64,000 bases of DNA from Gambelia wislizenii. Its lineage: Eukaryota; Chordata; Lepidosauria; Squamata; Crotaphytidae. How positions within the stretch are numbered: position 1 is the stretch's first letter; every line of letters begins with the position of its first letter. Under the pieces are notes generated by a model. It was given only the letters and a program-made list of their open reading frames with translations, did no database searches and was not told the origin of the DNA. The translations under genes were made by a program, and so were the position numbers. The stretch covers positions 76,415,001-76,479,000 of the forward strand of contig JAUMIR010000004.1 in the NCBI GenBank assembly GCA_030847615.1. The letters run 5' to 3'. Of the stretch, positions 32,679 through 42,905 are shown piece after piece.

Positions 32679-32692
32679 GTGTAACTGGCACC
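32679..32692 (-). repeat. Harbinger right terminal inverted repeat
   Basis: GTGTAACTGGCACC, the reverse complement of a sequence matching the left terminus at 12 of 14 positions, followed by the duplicated TGT. Confidence 0.85.
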
Positions 32693-32693
32693 T

Positions 32694-32890
32694 GTGTGTC
32701 TTCAAGTCACCTGGATTTTCTTAGGCAAGGAATACTCAGAAGGTTGGGTTTGCCAGTTCCTTCTTCTGAAATGTAGCCTATTACACCAGATATTTGTTGG
32801 CAGTCTCCAGTCCATGTATTAACTAGAGCTGACCCTGCTTAGCTTCCAAGATCAAATGGGATCTGGTGCCTTCAGGGTAATATAGACTGC
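32694..32890 (-). mobile_element. 5S rRNA-derived SINE, copy 2
   Basis: Minus strand. Plus-strand wording: GTGTGTCTTCAAGTCACCTG (3' tail), TTCTTAGGCAAGGAATACTC, TGCCAGTTCCTTCTTCTG, then the 5S part CTGACCCTGCTTAGCTTCCA and AGATCAAATGGGATCTGG. The Harbinger's right end lies exactly at its tail, so the transposon landed at or beside an existing SINE. Confidence 0.8.
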
Positions 32891-33050
32891 TTTTACTCAG
32901 ACGTAGGCCTGTCTTTTATATTGTACTTCTTTCTGTTGCAGATATGTTAAATGTTTTAATTTATTTTTATCAACTATATTTGATTTTTTTTTTCTTACCC
33001 TGCAAGCCTCCTTGTGGAGCCTTTGCTTCAAAGGGCAGTGTAGAAATAGT

Positions 33051-33080
33051 TGAATGAATGAATGAATGAATGAATGAATA
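33051..33080. repeat. (ATGA)n microsatellite
   Basis: About seven TGAA units. It begins right after a LINE-like tail (GGGCAGTGTAGAAATAG), the usual place for such growth. Confidence 0.85.
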
Positions 33081-33402
33081 ATAAATACACTGCAATGCAA
33101 GTGTTAACAGCAACTCTCATTCTAGGCATATGGTCTGTCAAACAACTACAAAAACAAGCTTCCCAATGGCCGGAGATCCCTTTTTATGCATTGTTTGAGT
33201 GCTCTGCTTGGTAGGTCCTAATCTCCTAGAAACAAGGGAGGACAGAGGCTAACAAGTAGTGCTTTGCTTTCTAAGTATTATTTCATTTTCAACTTCCTAA
33301 CCAGAAAAATGACTGTAACCCCACCAAATGTAGAATGTATGAATATATATTTTGCAGTTAAGAAATGTAACCCCTAAAATAATATTCAGTACAAATGTCA
33401 CA

Positions 33403-33441
33403 GGGAAGTAGAGACAACTGAGTAGAAGTAGAGACAACTGA
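33403..33441. repeat. 20-bp tandem duplication
   Basis: GAAGTAGAGACAACTGAGTA followed by an almost identical unit. Confidence 0.8.
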
Positions 33442-33778
33442 GAGACATATTGAGTTGTTTTTGCCCAACTTATGCATCTGGGGATCTTGTGTTTACATCT
33501 TGGCTTCAGCTTGTAACTTGGGGTAGGAATCATTAAATCCTCCAGATCCTGTTGGACCACAGTCCCCAGTCTTCCTCACAATTGGCTATGCTGTCTAGGG
33601 CTACTGGGAGTTGCAGTCAAACAACATCTGGGGAGCTGCATGCTTCCCACCCCTGCTTTAGTTCCCATTTGTTTGAGCCTTTAAAGACACTGATCCCAGT
33701 CTAGACCATGGTTCATTGTCTCTGTGGTTGCATTGTGCAATCCTTAGCACTCTTGCTAGCAAGTGAGTGCTACTCAAA

Positions 33779-33895
33779 CCAGTGGGACTTGTTTCTAAGT
33801 ACACCTGCTTCAGATCATACTGTAAGTGCAATTGAAAGAAACAAGTGGGACTTGTTTCTGAGCAAACCTACTTCAGATCATCCTATAAGCACAGC
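33779..33895. repeat. About 64-bp tandem duplication of a dispersed repeat phrase
   Basis: AGTGGGACTTGTTTCTAAGT, CCTGCTTCAGATCAT is repeated as AGTGGGACTTGTTTCTGAGC, CCTACTTCAGATCAT. The phrase is common in reptile and bird repeats, and a related one lies near 25810. Confidence 0.7.
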
Positions 33896-34662
33896 TAGGA
33901 TTTACATTAATAGTAGCAGGTTTTCCCATGGCTTTAAAGTGCGCAGAATCATCATTAACTTTCACTGGATTCGAGCAAATCAGTTTACAACACAAAATGT
34001 GTTATTGTCTTTGTTTTTTCCAATCATCTTTATTTAAGGTAGCATTCCAGTCCTTCAAACAGCAATTTTTGTTGCCAGGGCAAACCAGTGCATTCCCATG
34101 CTGGTGTGACATTTGCAACTGTTTGTGTGGAATGAGGTTGTGTCACACATACTACTATTGGATAGTACATGCATTATCACAAGAAATAGATTTCAAACAT
34201 ACTACTGTTAGATAGTGCAGATGTGACCGCTAGAAATGTCTGACACAGATCCCCACTCGCTGATGCCCATGGTATTTGGTGAGCTTTTAAAGAACTTTTA
34301 AATTTGATTTTTTTAGAACAGTCAACAACTTTGATTTCCACCCTTCAGAAGCTTCAACAGGCTGCAACCCCCTGCATCTTAGTCCTATCACTAAAATTTG
34401 GTCGACATCTGGAAAAACTTTTTGTTGCCCAATTTTGGCAGCAAACTGGAAAAAGAAAAAAAAAACCTTTAAAATCAGTTTTTACTACTTGTTAAAGGGG
34501 GATTCCTGGGTTGTTGCCAAAATTTGGTGGTGTGGTTTGCTGCTGAATTTTTGTAGTGTGGTTTGGGAAAGGCTGGGGGATGCAAAAATGGCTGGGAGAA
34601 GAGGTTCCACGTGGCTCATGCCTGCTCTAGAGGCAAACGAGGGGATTAGAATGTATAGTATG

Positions 34663-34885
34663 GATGTGAGTTCAAGTCACCTCTGGACTTATGGCAACCC
34701 CATGTATTTCATAGGGGTTCCTTAAGCAAGGAATACTCAGAGGTAGTTTTGCCAGTTCCTTCCAATGCTATATACCCTACATCACCTGGTAGACATTGGC
34801 GGTCTCCCATCCAAGTACTAATTAAGGCTGACCCTGGTTAGCTTCCAAAATCAGGTGGGATCTGGTGCCTTTAGGGTATTTAGGT
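34663..34885 (-). mobile_element. 5S rRNA-derived SINE, copy 3
   Basis: Minus strand. Tail GTTCAAGTCACCTCTGGACT, body GCAAGGAATACTCAGAGG and TTGCCAGTTCCTTCC, then the 5S part: GGCGGTCTCCCATCCAAGTA, GGCTGACCCTGGTTAGCTTC, AGGTGGGATCTGGTGCC. It is the most 5S-like copy, keeping the GGTCTCCCATCCAAGTA segment lost in the other two. Confidence 0.9.
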
Positions 34886-35466
34886 GCTCATGAGGGAATT
34901 GCTCCCTCCTTGCTCCCTCCAAATAAGAATTCTGCCACCTCCCAATGACATTTTCCTTCAGTGTCCAAATTTCTACCATTGCACAGAGTGAGGCATTCAA
35001 CATAGTTTCACACCTAGAACTCTTATTTGCTGTGTTCAGATTGTGTTGGTCACTTTGCCTGCCACCTTTCTTTGGATGCTTAAACTGTTGTTTCTAAATG
35101 CTCAAATGAAGTTTTAAGTTACTGCCATGCTAGAAATTTGGGGACTGAAGGAAAATTTCATGGGGGAGGGCAGAATTCCTACTGGGGGAGCAATGCATAT
35201 ATTTTGTCCAGCCACCTGTCCCCATAGCTACACCCCTGCTCAAAGGGATGAGAAGCAGTTCCTTATTGCCATAGAAATACATGACTGTTCACAGGATGTT
35301 TTAAACACAGGTGGGGCTGAAATCCTATACAATCACTCCTTTCTCCAGCAGTAATATTTACCATTTTATGTAGTGTGTGAACTTTTCCCTACAACCTAAT
35401 TTCAGATTTTAAAGTCTCCATCTCTTGTGCTGTCCATCAGCTTCCCCGCCCCCCCCCCTGAAACAC
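34886..35466. other. Non-coding stretch, nothing recognised
   Basis: Unique-looking sequence; a C-run at 35449-35458. No gene support. Confidence 0.5.
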
Positions 35467-35985
35467 TAGGTCCTTTCACACTACAGAGTGAGGGTACTAT
35501 GATTCCACTTTAACTGTCATAGGACTTTATTAGATGCATGGAAAAATGTGCCATAAGGATGCAACAATAAGTCAAAAGGTCAAAATTATCAGACAACGTG
35601 GTCATTCAGCTGTTCGTGAATGAGGTGTCACTTTTTATTGAGGGCTTAGACCATCAATAAAAAAGTGACACCTCGTCTGCGCCAGCACTACACCCCAGGA
35701 ACAGGTGAGGATGTGGGTGTCTGATAATTTTGCCTCTTGGGCTATTGTCCCATCCTTATGACATTATTTTGGATGCAGTTTTTTGCCGCATTTTCCTATG
35801 TCCGATAAAGTCTATAGATGCATCCTATGAAATCCCTGGGTGTGTTTTTGTTGATATGCTTAAGCTCTCTGGATGAGAATTCTAAATGTTCCTCCCTAAA
35901 CTACAAATCCCAGGATTCCATAGGATGGAACCATGGTGGTTAAAGTAGAATCATAGTGCTTTAAATGTGATGTCAAAGGAGGATG
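35467..35985. mobile_element. D-family foldback MITE, copy 4, split by an A element
   Basis: Left arm AGGTCCTTTCACACTACAG, GATTCCACTTTAACTG; right arm GGATGGAACCATGG, TTAAAGTAGAATCATAGTG. The 292-bp A element at 35522-35813 with its ATA duplication lies between. Confidence 0.75.
35522..35813. mobile_element. A-family MITE, copy 7 (short palindromic form)
   Basis: Ends GGACTTTATTAGATGC and CCGATAAAGTCT; ATA at 35519-35521 and 35814-35816. Its centre is a strong hairpin at about 35630-35675: GGTGTCACTTTTTATTGA pairing with TCAATAAAAAAGTGACACC around GGGCTTAGACCA. Half the length of other copies, likely an internal deletion derivative. Confidence 0.85.
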
Positions 35986-36323
35986 TCAATATTAGTAGGG
36001 CTCAGGAAGGTTCCTCTCCCCAATGCAGTGGGATGAAGCATCTATCTGCCTGCCTGCCTGCTGATTTATCCACATACGAAGAAAAGCCAGAGAGAGAGAG
36101 AGAGAGATGTTAAATGTCATTCCGTTTTTTAGGGACTAACTAGGAAGAGATTACAGAGGCACAAATAGGACCAGAAACAAGATATTGAAGCATTCAGGGT
36201 GCCAGCTAGCCAGACATTGCCTTTTCTGGGCTTCTCCATTCCATATCTCTCCCTTTACTCAACAGTCATCATTCTGAAACCACTAAGCAAGCTTTTGGAA
36301 GCTTCTGGGCTCCTGCCCCCTCC

Positions 36324-36356
<33 letters not shown>

Positions 36357-36506
36357 CACAGGCAATTTCACCATTGATCCTGGCCCTTCCCACACAGCTG
36401 AAGACTGAGAGCTGGTTCCTCTTTATGGCAAAACTGGCTGCTTACAATAGAGATGGTGTTTTATGAAGCAGCCAGGTAGAGCAGAGGAGGTGGAAGGTGA
36501 GAGAGG
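35986..36506. other. Non-coding stretch with microsatellites
   Basis: (AG)n at 36090-36107 and (TG)n at 36326-36353; the Val-Cys run in an overlapping frame comes from the latter. No gene seen. Confidence 0.55.
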
Positions 36507-36731
36507 GTGCATCTACACTGTAGAAACAATGCAGTCTGGCACTACTATAACTGCCATGGGTCCATCCTACAGAATCCTGGGATTTGTAATTTTGTGAGGC
36601 ACCAGCACTCTTTGGCAGAGAAGGCTAAAGACCTTGTAAAATCACAGATGCCAAGATTCTGTAGGATGGAGCTACAGCACTTAAAGTGGTGTCAAACTGC
36701 ATTATTTCTACAGTGTTCAGATTCATGCTGA
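36507..36731. mobile_element. D-family foldback MITE, copy 5
   Basis: Left end GTGCATCTACACTGTAGAAA, right end TTATTTCTACAGTGTTCAG with ATTCATGC. Arms CCATCCTACAGAATCCTGGG and CCAAGATTCTGTAGGATGG pair. A well-preserved copy. Confidence 0.85.
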
Positions 36732-39700
36732 GAGAGCATGGCCATACTCCAATACTTCTTTACTTGCTCCTTCCAAGGAGGGAGGCAAGCAGGCAGCAAT
36801 TTTTGCCAGGAGAACAAGTGTTACCTGAATGAGTGGGGATCTGTGGGGAGCCCACTCATAACAATAAACTTAAGTCATTAATTGGGAAAATTATAATAGC
36901 TCAAATGGATGGCTGCAAGAGGTTGGGTAATGTACGGGACCTTCTTACCTATGTATGCCGGTACTAAATGCAGAGACTCTGAGTTAAAGTGAAATAAAAT
37001 GATTTTTATTGGAAAATAACATGGAAGCATTTACACACAGCCTCATGCTCCCAAGAACCACAAGGCTAATGAAGAGGCAAGTAGGAAAGGTTGGATAGAG
37101 GAATAGTTTCAGGAGGAAGGGCAATAATTACCAATCTTGGAGAAGGAGAAGCAAAGAACTCGGACTTAAATATGAGGGTGGCACTGCAGGTTCCAATCCA
37201 GAGGCACACCAACAGAGTGCCTGGGTGCCGTACACAGTGGCATATCTTGCTATTGTTTGGGGCTACTATTTATACCCTATTTCATGTCCCAAAGGGGTGT
37301 TTGAACTTAGGACAAAGTGTAGATGGGTTTCCCACCATTAAAGAAAGGAAACCGCAACTCCGCTGATTGTTGTTAATGGCTGCGATGTTAGAATTGGTTT
37401 ATGACAACCTCTGCATTGTGGGATAGGAAAGGTTTTCTGTGGATAATGGTTGTTTTGATCACTGGTTTGTTTGTGATGGATGACTCATTGTCAATGCATC
37501 CAAGAGGAGATTAGTACATACCTCTGTGATGGCGCTGTTTACTAGGGGCTTCGCTTAAACCTATCTTGGGCATGTCTGCTGGTAGTTTTCCATTACACCT
37601 TCTTTTTTAAGTCCTGGTGACCTCCATCTGACCTCACTCTTGGTTCACCCCAGTCTACTAGACCTTGTGAAATGTCTCACTATTGCCCGATTATGAAATA
37701 TTATAGGGAGGGGTGTAACACAGGTGTCACCAACCAAGGGTTGGAAGCAGTAAAACTGGCCCTCTGGCCCTCCCGAAGTGTCCATCACTCCCTACAGGAT
37801 GTGACTTTTCCCAGAAAGTTCAGGATATGGAACCTTTTTCAAAGGATTTTGTTGTTGTTGTTTTACTTATTACTCTTAAAACAAAATGAAACAAAGAACA
37901 GGTCATAAATGATGGTTGCTTATTTATACTCACTTAAAGTGTAAAAAAATTGCAAATGAACCAACCAAACCCTAAACAACACACACCGCACAGGACTGTT
38001 TTAGAATAACATTGCTCATTATGAGGTAGAGGGGTGTGGTTTGATGCTATTGCCAACTGTAACATTATTTTTGCAAAATATAACACTATTGTACCCTTGT
38101 TATACCACAAAAGGAATAAGTTGCATGTACTATTACATGTAATGTATTACTTCCAAGCTCTGGCAAAGTTCTGATTACAGCAAGGGTATTTCTATCAGGT
38201 GTTGGCCTGGTCCAAGGAATGTGAAGATTTTGGATAAAGTTCCTACTATTCTCCCTCCTCATCTGCTCTGTATATCTCCCTCTCAGGCTGCTTAAATGTT
38301 TTTCTCTTCTCCTGCACTTTCCCAAAACCTCTACAGGCTATTCCCCCCCCCCGCCCCACAGCCAAGTCCCCAATTCTTCTCATCCCACTTTTGGTCTTCA
38401 GAGGCAGACACATCATTTCCCTCTTCCTTCACTTATTTAATAATTTGTTTTAGAATCTTCCATGACACTTTGCTAACATAACATTTTTCCTCAGACAGAT
38501 CAGAATTAAATACAAGGCAATTCTAAACTAACATCAGTTTCTAAAATATTTTCTCAAAGAGCAGGATAAAACAAGATAGAATTGACAATTCCATTAAAAC
38601 AATTAAAAACAGAGAGCAGTTTTGATTTAAATTTTAAAACCCATCCCTCCTCATTATCTAAGAAGCAGACTGAAACAATTTTATTTTATGTTTTTTTTAA
38701 GGAGTTTTTGGATCCCATCCAAAAGAAAACACAGAAGGAATGAAACATACTTTCTGGCAGAGGTAGTCCCAGAGTTACAGGCCACTCCTGAAAAGGTCTC
38801 TTGTGCCCTCCATTCTTACTGAACCTATTTTAACAAAAAGTCTCTGTGGCTGATATTAAGGCCAGGCAGATTCACATGGGCATAGCAGGCAGAGCTTCAA
38901 GTAACTTCATCCCCTTTCCCAGAACCCATTCTTCCATAGTACGATTGACACACTACTCTATTTCCAAATATTACTGAATGCTACTTTGCATTAGAGCATC
39001 ACCTACAAAAATCCGCTCGTGACAAACCCGCTACCTCTGACCTGGGCTGTAAACATTTGGACAGTGGTGGTTTAAAGGCCAGATTCTTCTTTTGTAACCA
39101 AGATGGAGGGAGTGGGCTTATTGATGCCAGGGGCTTGTCAGCTTTACTTTTGAATTGGCTTCTGCATTAAACCAGCCTCTTATGGTTGTTGTCTCATGCA
39201 GTTTTCTCTTCTTGCATCTAATATTAAAATAGTAATGACTGTGGCAGAAAGATAATAAGCTTCAGTCAGATTAGAAGGGGCAGGGTCTTATCTGAGACTG
39301 CTGAAGACACATGTCTTTCACCTGCTTCTTTAATATCCCCCATCTTTCATTCCTGCCGCCTAACCCCCACCCACTGACTTAGAACAAAAAGGGTATTATT
39401 GTCCCAGGTCTTTTCAGGCAGCAGTCAGGAAGACATCCCCCCCCACTCTCTGCCACCACAGCCCTATTCCTTGAATGAGGAGCAGTTCGAAATAAGCCTT
39501 TTCCACCCCTTTAGGAGATTAGCTAGGTTTGACAAGGCAGTGAACTTTAGGAAGGGTGAAACAGGGACTCCTTGGGAAGTTTAGGCAGTTGAGCCCTGAC
39601 TAATTTTGGCAAGACAGAGTCACCAAGTCACCCAAAAGCTAGCATGCAACTTCCAAAAAAGAAGAAACTGAGGGAGTAAGAAGGCCATGGATGATAACAA

Positions 39701-39757
39701 TCATGAGGAAGATGAAGAAAGGAAAGAGAAGAAGAGCTAGCAGCAGAGGAGACCAAG
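36732..39757. other. Non-coding stretch, possibly with decayed LTR sequence
   Basis: 36,960-37,560 includes AATAAAATGATTTTTATTGG and several primer-like phrases, which may belong to an old LTR element, but no termini or duplication were identified. (GTT)n lies at 37850-37862. The rest, including frames at 37091, 37672 and 38086, shows no family or splice support. Confidence 0.35.
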
Positions 39758-40065
39758 AGGCTTATTGTATGCTGAAGTAAAGTGGCAGGGCAGGCGGAAG
39801 GTTCTGCTTTCTGTGCTGCCTTACCACATGACATTGTTGTTCTTCCAGTGTTCTGCCATCCTGGTCCTATGGGAGATGGAGATAAAACTGCATCTTTTTT
39901 TAAACTGGAAAAATCCGTTAGTAAAAAGACACAGTTTTACCTCCATCTCCCACAGGACCAGAATGGCAGAACACCAGAAGAATGATGACACCATGCGGTA
40001 AGGCAGCGTGGAAAGCAGAACCTTCCAGTTGCCCTGCTGCTTTACTTCAGCATGCGATAAGTCTT
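39758..40065. mobile_element. C-family foldback MITE, copy 2
   Basis: Ends GAGGCTTATTGTATGCTGAA and TTCAGCATGCGATAAGTCT. The arms pair over nearly their whole length (GAAGGTTCTGCTTTC with GAAAGCAGAACCTTC; GGGAGATGGAGATAAAACTG with CAGTTTTACCTCCATCTCCC) around a centre near 39910. The two strands give mirrored frames. Less diverged between its arms than copy 1. Confidence 0.85.
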
Positions 40066-40076
40066 CAAGAGACTGA

Positions 40077-40643
40077 GGAGATTATCAGACATGGCTAATG
40101 TGGTGCCAGAATAATGACAGCAGAATGCAAAAGGATGCCAATATCACACAACGACGTCCTTTTGCGTTCTGCTGTCATTCTTGTGGTGTTTCTTTCTATT
40201 GATGGGACAAGCTGTGAATAGATCATCCATCCCATTTTGGTGCTGGCATTGCTGGCATGTGAAACCTTGGGCCATTTAACTCACATGAATGCAGCGTCAA
40301 TGGTCGCTCTAGCGCAAACACTTCTGGGTGAGATCACGTCATCCTGGTAAGTGACACACTTTTTAAAATCTTCCCTGGTTTACTTGGGAGTTTTAAAATG
40401 CGTGTATGTGCTTTTTTTCACTTTTAATGTTTTATTTTTTTGTTTTATGTTTGAACTTCCTGTGCAATGACGTCTTGCAGGATTTCAAATGAGAAAGTGA
40501 ATGGGTTCACATCCTCTTCATTGCTTGGGAAGCCTTCTGCCAGGAGAGGAGGTAAGTGCAGTGGGAGGTGTTCTTTTACTGGCATAATTGATTTTTTTTA
40601 TGCTGGCAAAAGAATATGTTAAGGGGATCATCTGATAAAGTCC
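40077..40643. mobile_element. A-family MITE, copy 8
   Basis: Ends GGAGATTATCAGACATG and ATCTGATAAAGTCC; TGA duplicated at 40074-40076 and 40644-40646. The subterminal hairpin is at the right end (about 40571-40617), so it is inverted relative to copy 4. The interior hairpin at about 40192-40222 (TCTATTGATGGGAC and its partner) is present. It starts 12 bp after the C element. Confidence 0.85.
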
Positions 40644-40709
40644 TGATATAGGACAAATGTTGTTGCCTTTCAATGACATAGCCATGAGACTCAAGAACAG
40701 TCATATATA

Positions 40710-41079
40710 CAGTGGGACCTTGGTAGCTGCTGGGGTTTGGTTCCAGGACCCCTGTGGATGCCAAAATCCATGGATGCTCACGTCCCATTATGTACCATGG
40801 TGTGGCAAAATGGTACCCCTTATATAGAATGGTAACCAGCAAGCTTTGCTTTTTATTTTTTTATTTTTTTATTTACTTATTATTTATACCCCTCTCTTCA
40901 GCCACAATGCTATCAGAGTGGCTTACAAATTGTTTTATGCAATAGCAATTTACACATCTACACTGCATTTAGCAGTTTCCAATGTGCATTAGCTAATTTA
41001 GAATTTATTTCCAAATATTTTCAGTCTATAGTTGGTTGAACTTGTGGATGCAGAACCCATGAATATGGAGCACCAACTG
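40710..41079. mobile_element. Tigger-like MITE, copy 4, carrying a SINE
   Basis: Begins CAGTGGGACCTTGGTAGC, ends ATATGGAGCACCAACTG, with TA at 40708-40709 and 41080-41081. Contains GGTTCCAGGACCCCTGTGG and GATGCCAAAATCCATGGATG, typical Tigger wording. A minus-strand SINE lies at 40856-40998. Confidence 0.85.
40856..40998 (-). mobile_element. tRNA-derived SINE, 3' part
   Basis: Plus strand: (T/A)-rich tail, ATTTATACCCCTCTCTTCAG, GCCACAATGCTATCAGAGTG, ATTTACACATCTACACTGC, up to GTGCATTAGCTAA. It matches the 3' half of the SINE at 53553-53825 in reverse. 5'-truncated. Confidence 0.8.
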
Positions 41080-41517
41080 TACTATTCACTATTTGTTGTG
41101 AAATGCACAGTGTCAAGAATAAATTCTGGTAATGCATCGCTCTTTTTTTTTTAAAGAAAAATTGGCAAAATCTTAACTTTAATATATATTTTTTCCTGAC
41201 AACTTGAAGGATATTTCATTGATATTTAAATATCCTCCCATCCCCACCCCTCAACAGCCACTCAGCCTTTAGTGGTCACCGAGCAGTGAGCTCAGTCTTT
41301 ATTGAGCCACTTGGGCAGAGGTCTCCTTGTAGGTATTTTTTAAAAAATATTTTCTGACCTTCCCTGGCTTTACTAGACTAAGGTTTGTAGGCACTATGAG
41401 CAACTGGAGAATAGCAACAAGAGAGAGGAAACAGACCTCAGTCCCCCCATCCTTTCCAATCTAAAATGACTGGCCAAAACTATTATACCAATTTTCAACA
41501 GTGCCTGTGATATCTGA
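41080..41517. other. Non-coding stretch, nothing recognised
   Basis: Short unique stretch with a T-run near 41138-41150. No gene support. Confidence 0.5.
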
Positions 41518-41747
41518 GTCCTTTTCACACGACAAAGTAATAGCCCTGATTCCATTTTAACTAGCATGACAATGCCCCTTGGAATCCTGGGGGTTTTAGT
41601 GTGGTGATGCACTATAGCTCTCTGGTTGAGAATTATAAATATCCTACCTTAAGCTTCAAATCACAAGATTCCATAGGATGGAGCCATGGCAGTAAAAGAA
41701 GAATCATAGAGTTATTATTTTGTAGTGCGGAAGGGTCCCAGAACTGG
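41518..41747. mobile_element. D-family foldback MITE, copy 6
   Basis: GAGTCCTTTTCACACGACAAA at the left, TTTTGTAGTGCGGAAGGGTCC at the right; between them TGGAATCCTGGGGGTTTTAG and CCATAGGATGGAGCCATGGC. Same subfamily as copies 3 and 4 (ends near AGGGTCCTTTTACAC). Confidence 0.75.
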
Positions 41748-42204
41748 CCAAATATATTTTGCCACCTGAGAAGCAATAGCAAATTACACACACTCCACCT
41801 ACCCAAGTCAAGTTACACAGTGCATTGTTTTTACAGCCAAGTTACTTTGGCCAAGTTATTTTGAGACAGAAAAACCCAGAAGAGCCTCTAATTTTTCCTG
41901 GCAGTAAAAGTAATTTACTTAATAAGTAAATTACTAACAATTTTCTGCTTTTTTGTGAAGCCTACAAATTGCTGCCTGAGGTGGCTACCTCCCTCTGTCT
42001 AAGGGTAGAGCTGGTTCTGTGTGGTATAATTCACGATGAGAAATAACTGCTCTCCCCCACCATACTGCATCTTTTATTTATTTATTTCCATAGTCTATAG
42101 TATACCTTAAACTTTCAACATAAACATGCATTCCCAGTTAACAAATGTATCCACTCAGCCAGCCAACATCTTTTTAAAAGAAAAAGAAGAAAAAAATAGT
42201 GAAC
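41748..42204. other. Non-coding stretch, nothing recognised
   Basis: AT-rich. The palindromic TAAAAGTAATTTACTTAATAAG near 41905 is short and of unknown meaning. Confidence 0.45.
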
Positions 42205-42214
42205 ATCACCAGAA

Positions 42215-42345
42215 ATGTGAAGTCGAAGGCTTTCACAGCTGGCATCCATAGGTTTTCCTTGGATGCCAACCACAGATGCAGGTGAAACGTCAGAAATAAA
42301 CTCTTCCAGAATATGGCCTCGCAGCCCAAAAAAAACCCGAGGAAA
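42215..42345. mobile_element. E-family short element, copy 2
   Basis: Core TGAAGTCGAAGGCTTTCACA to ATGGCCTCGCAGCCC. It is bounded by a 10-bp direct repeat, ATCACCAGAA, at 42205-42214 and 42346-42355. Lacks about 11 bp relative to copy 1. The clean duplication defines both edges. Confidence 0.8.
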
Positions 42346-42402
42346 ATCACCAGAACTACTCCTGCCCTTGGCTTTAACAATGGCCATTATATTGAAGAGA
42401 CT

Positions 42403-42560
42403 TCATAGAATCATAGAGTTGGCAGAGACCACAAGGGCCATCTAGTTCAACCCCCTGCCATGAAAAGCACTCTCAACAGATGGCCTCAGTTTAAAAACCT
42501 CCAAAGTAGGAGACTTCACCACACTCTGAGGCAGCGCATTCCACTGTTGAACAGCTCTTA
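42403..42560 (-). repeat. CR1 LINE 3' end
   Basis: Plus strand: CATAGAATCATAGAGTTGGC, AGAGACCACAAGGGCC, AGTTCAACCCCCTGCC, then AAAACCTCCAAAGTAGGAGA and AGGCAGCGCATTCCACTG. This is the reverse complement of the CR1 3' UTR; 5'-truncated. Confidence 0.9.
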
Positions 42561-42689
42561 CTTCTTCCCACCACCACAGTTGTCAGTTTCATGTAGGAAA
42601 AAAAGTTTGTAGAATGTCTGTACTCTACCACATGTGAAGAGCACATACACGTCCACTTAGCAAGATTTATCCAGTTGCAGGTTCTCACT

Positions 42690-42905
42690 ATTGTTGTTGT
42701 TGTGTGCCCTCAAGTCATTTTCCACTTATGGCGACCCTAAGATGAACCTAGCACAGGGTTTTCTTGGCTAGATTTGTCCAGAGAGGGTTTGCCCTTGCCT
42801 GCCTTTGAGGCTGAGGTCACCCAGTGGGTTTCCATGGTCAAGCAGGCATTTGAACCCTGGTCTCCCACAGTGGTAGCCTAGCAAGCTGGATCTCTACTAC
42901 AGCAC
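42690..42905 (-). mobile_element. Sauria-type SINE, copy 3
   Basis: Minus strand. Plus wording: TTGTTGTTGTTGTGTGCCCT, CAAGTCATTTTCCACTTATG, GAGAGGGTTTGCCCTTGCCT, CCCAGTGGGTTTCCATGG, then the box B complement ATTTGAACCCTGGTCTC. The 5' end is trimmed near the box A. Confidence 0.9.

Larger units (their letters stand above)
26337..32692. mobile_element. PIF/Harbinger DNA transposon, about 6.36 kb, three genes
   Basis: Termini are GGTGCCGTTTACAC (left) and the complement of GGTGCCAGTTACAC (right), 12 of 14 matching, flanked by TGT at 26334-26336 and 32693-32695. Inside lie a plus-strand Myb/SANT gene (26704-28536), a second Myb/SANT gene on the minus strand (29304-30215) and a minus-strand DDE transposase (30742-32121). 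Myb/SANT protein plus DDE nuclease is the hallmark of PIF/Harbinger; host HARBI1 and NAIF1 derive from such a pair. Sub-terminal TGTTTACACG-like motifs recur at 26391, 26529 (reverse), 32495, 32560 and 32611, candidate binding sites. All three genes carry stops or frameshifts, so the copy is dead but young enough to read. The right end abuts a 5S-SINE. TGT is a less usual target than TAA/TTA. Confidence 0.9.
32891..34662. other. Non-coding stretch with LINE-type tail and local duplications
   Basis: 32935-33085 resembles a LINE 3' tail ending in an (ATGA)n run. Two small local duplications lie at 33403-33440 and 33779-33895. No exon or RNA gene was found. Confidence 0.45.

Noticed and set aside
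36960..37560. Possible LTR
   Set aside because: A few LTR-like phrases but no TG..CA ends or target duplication.
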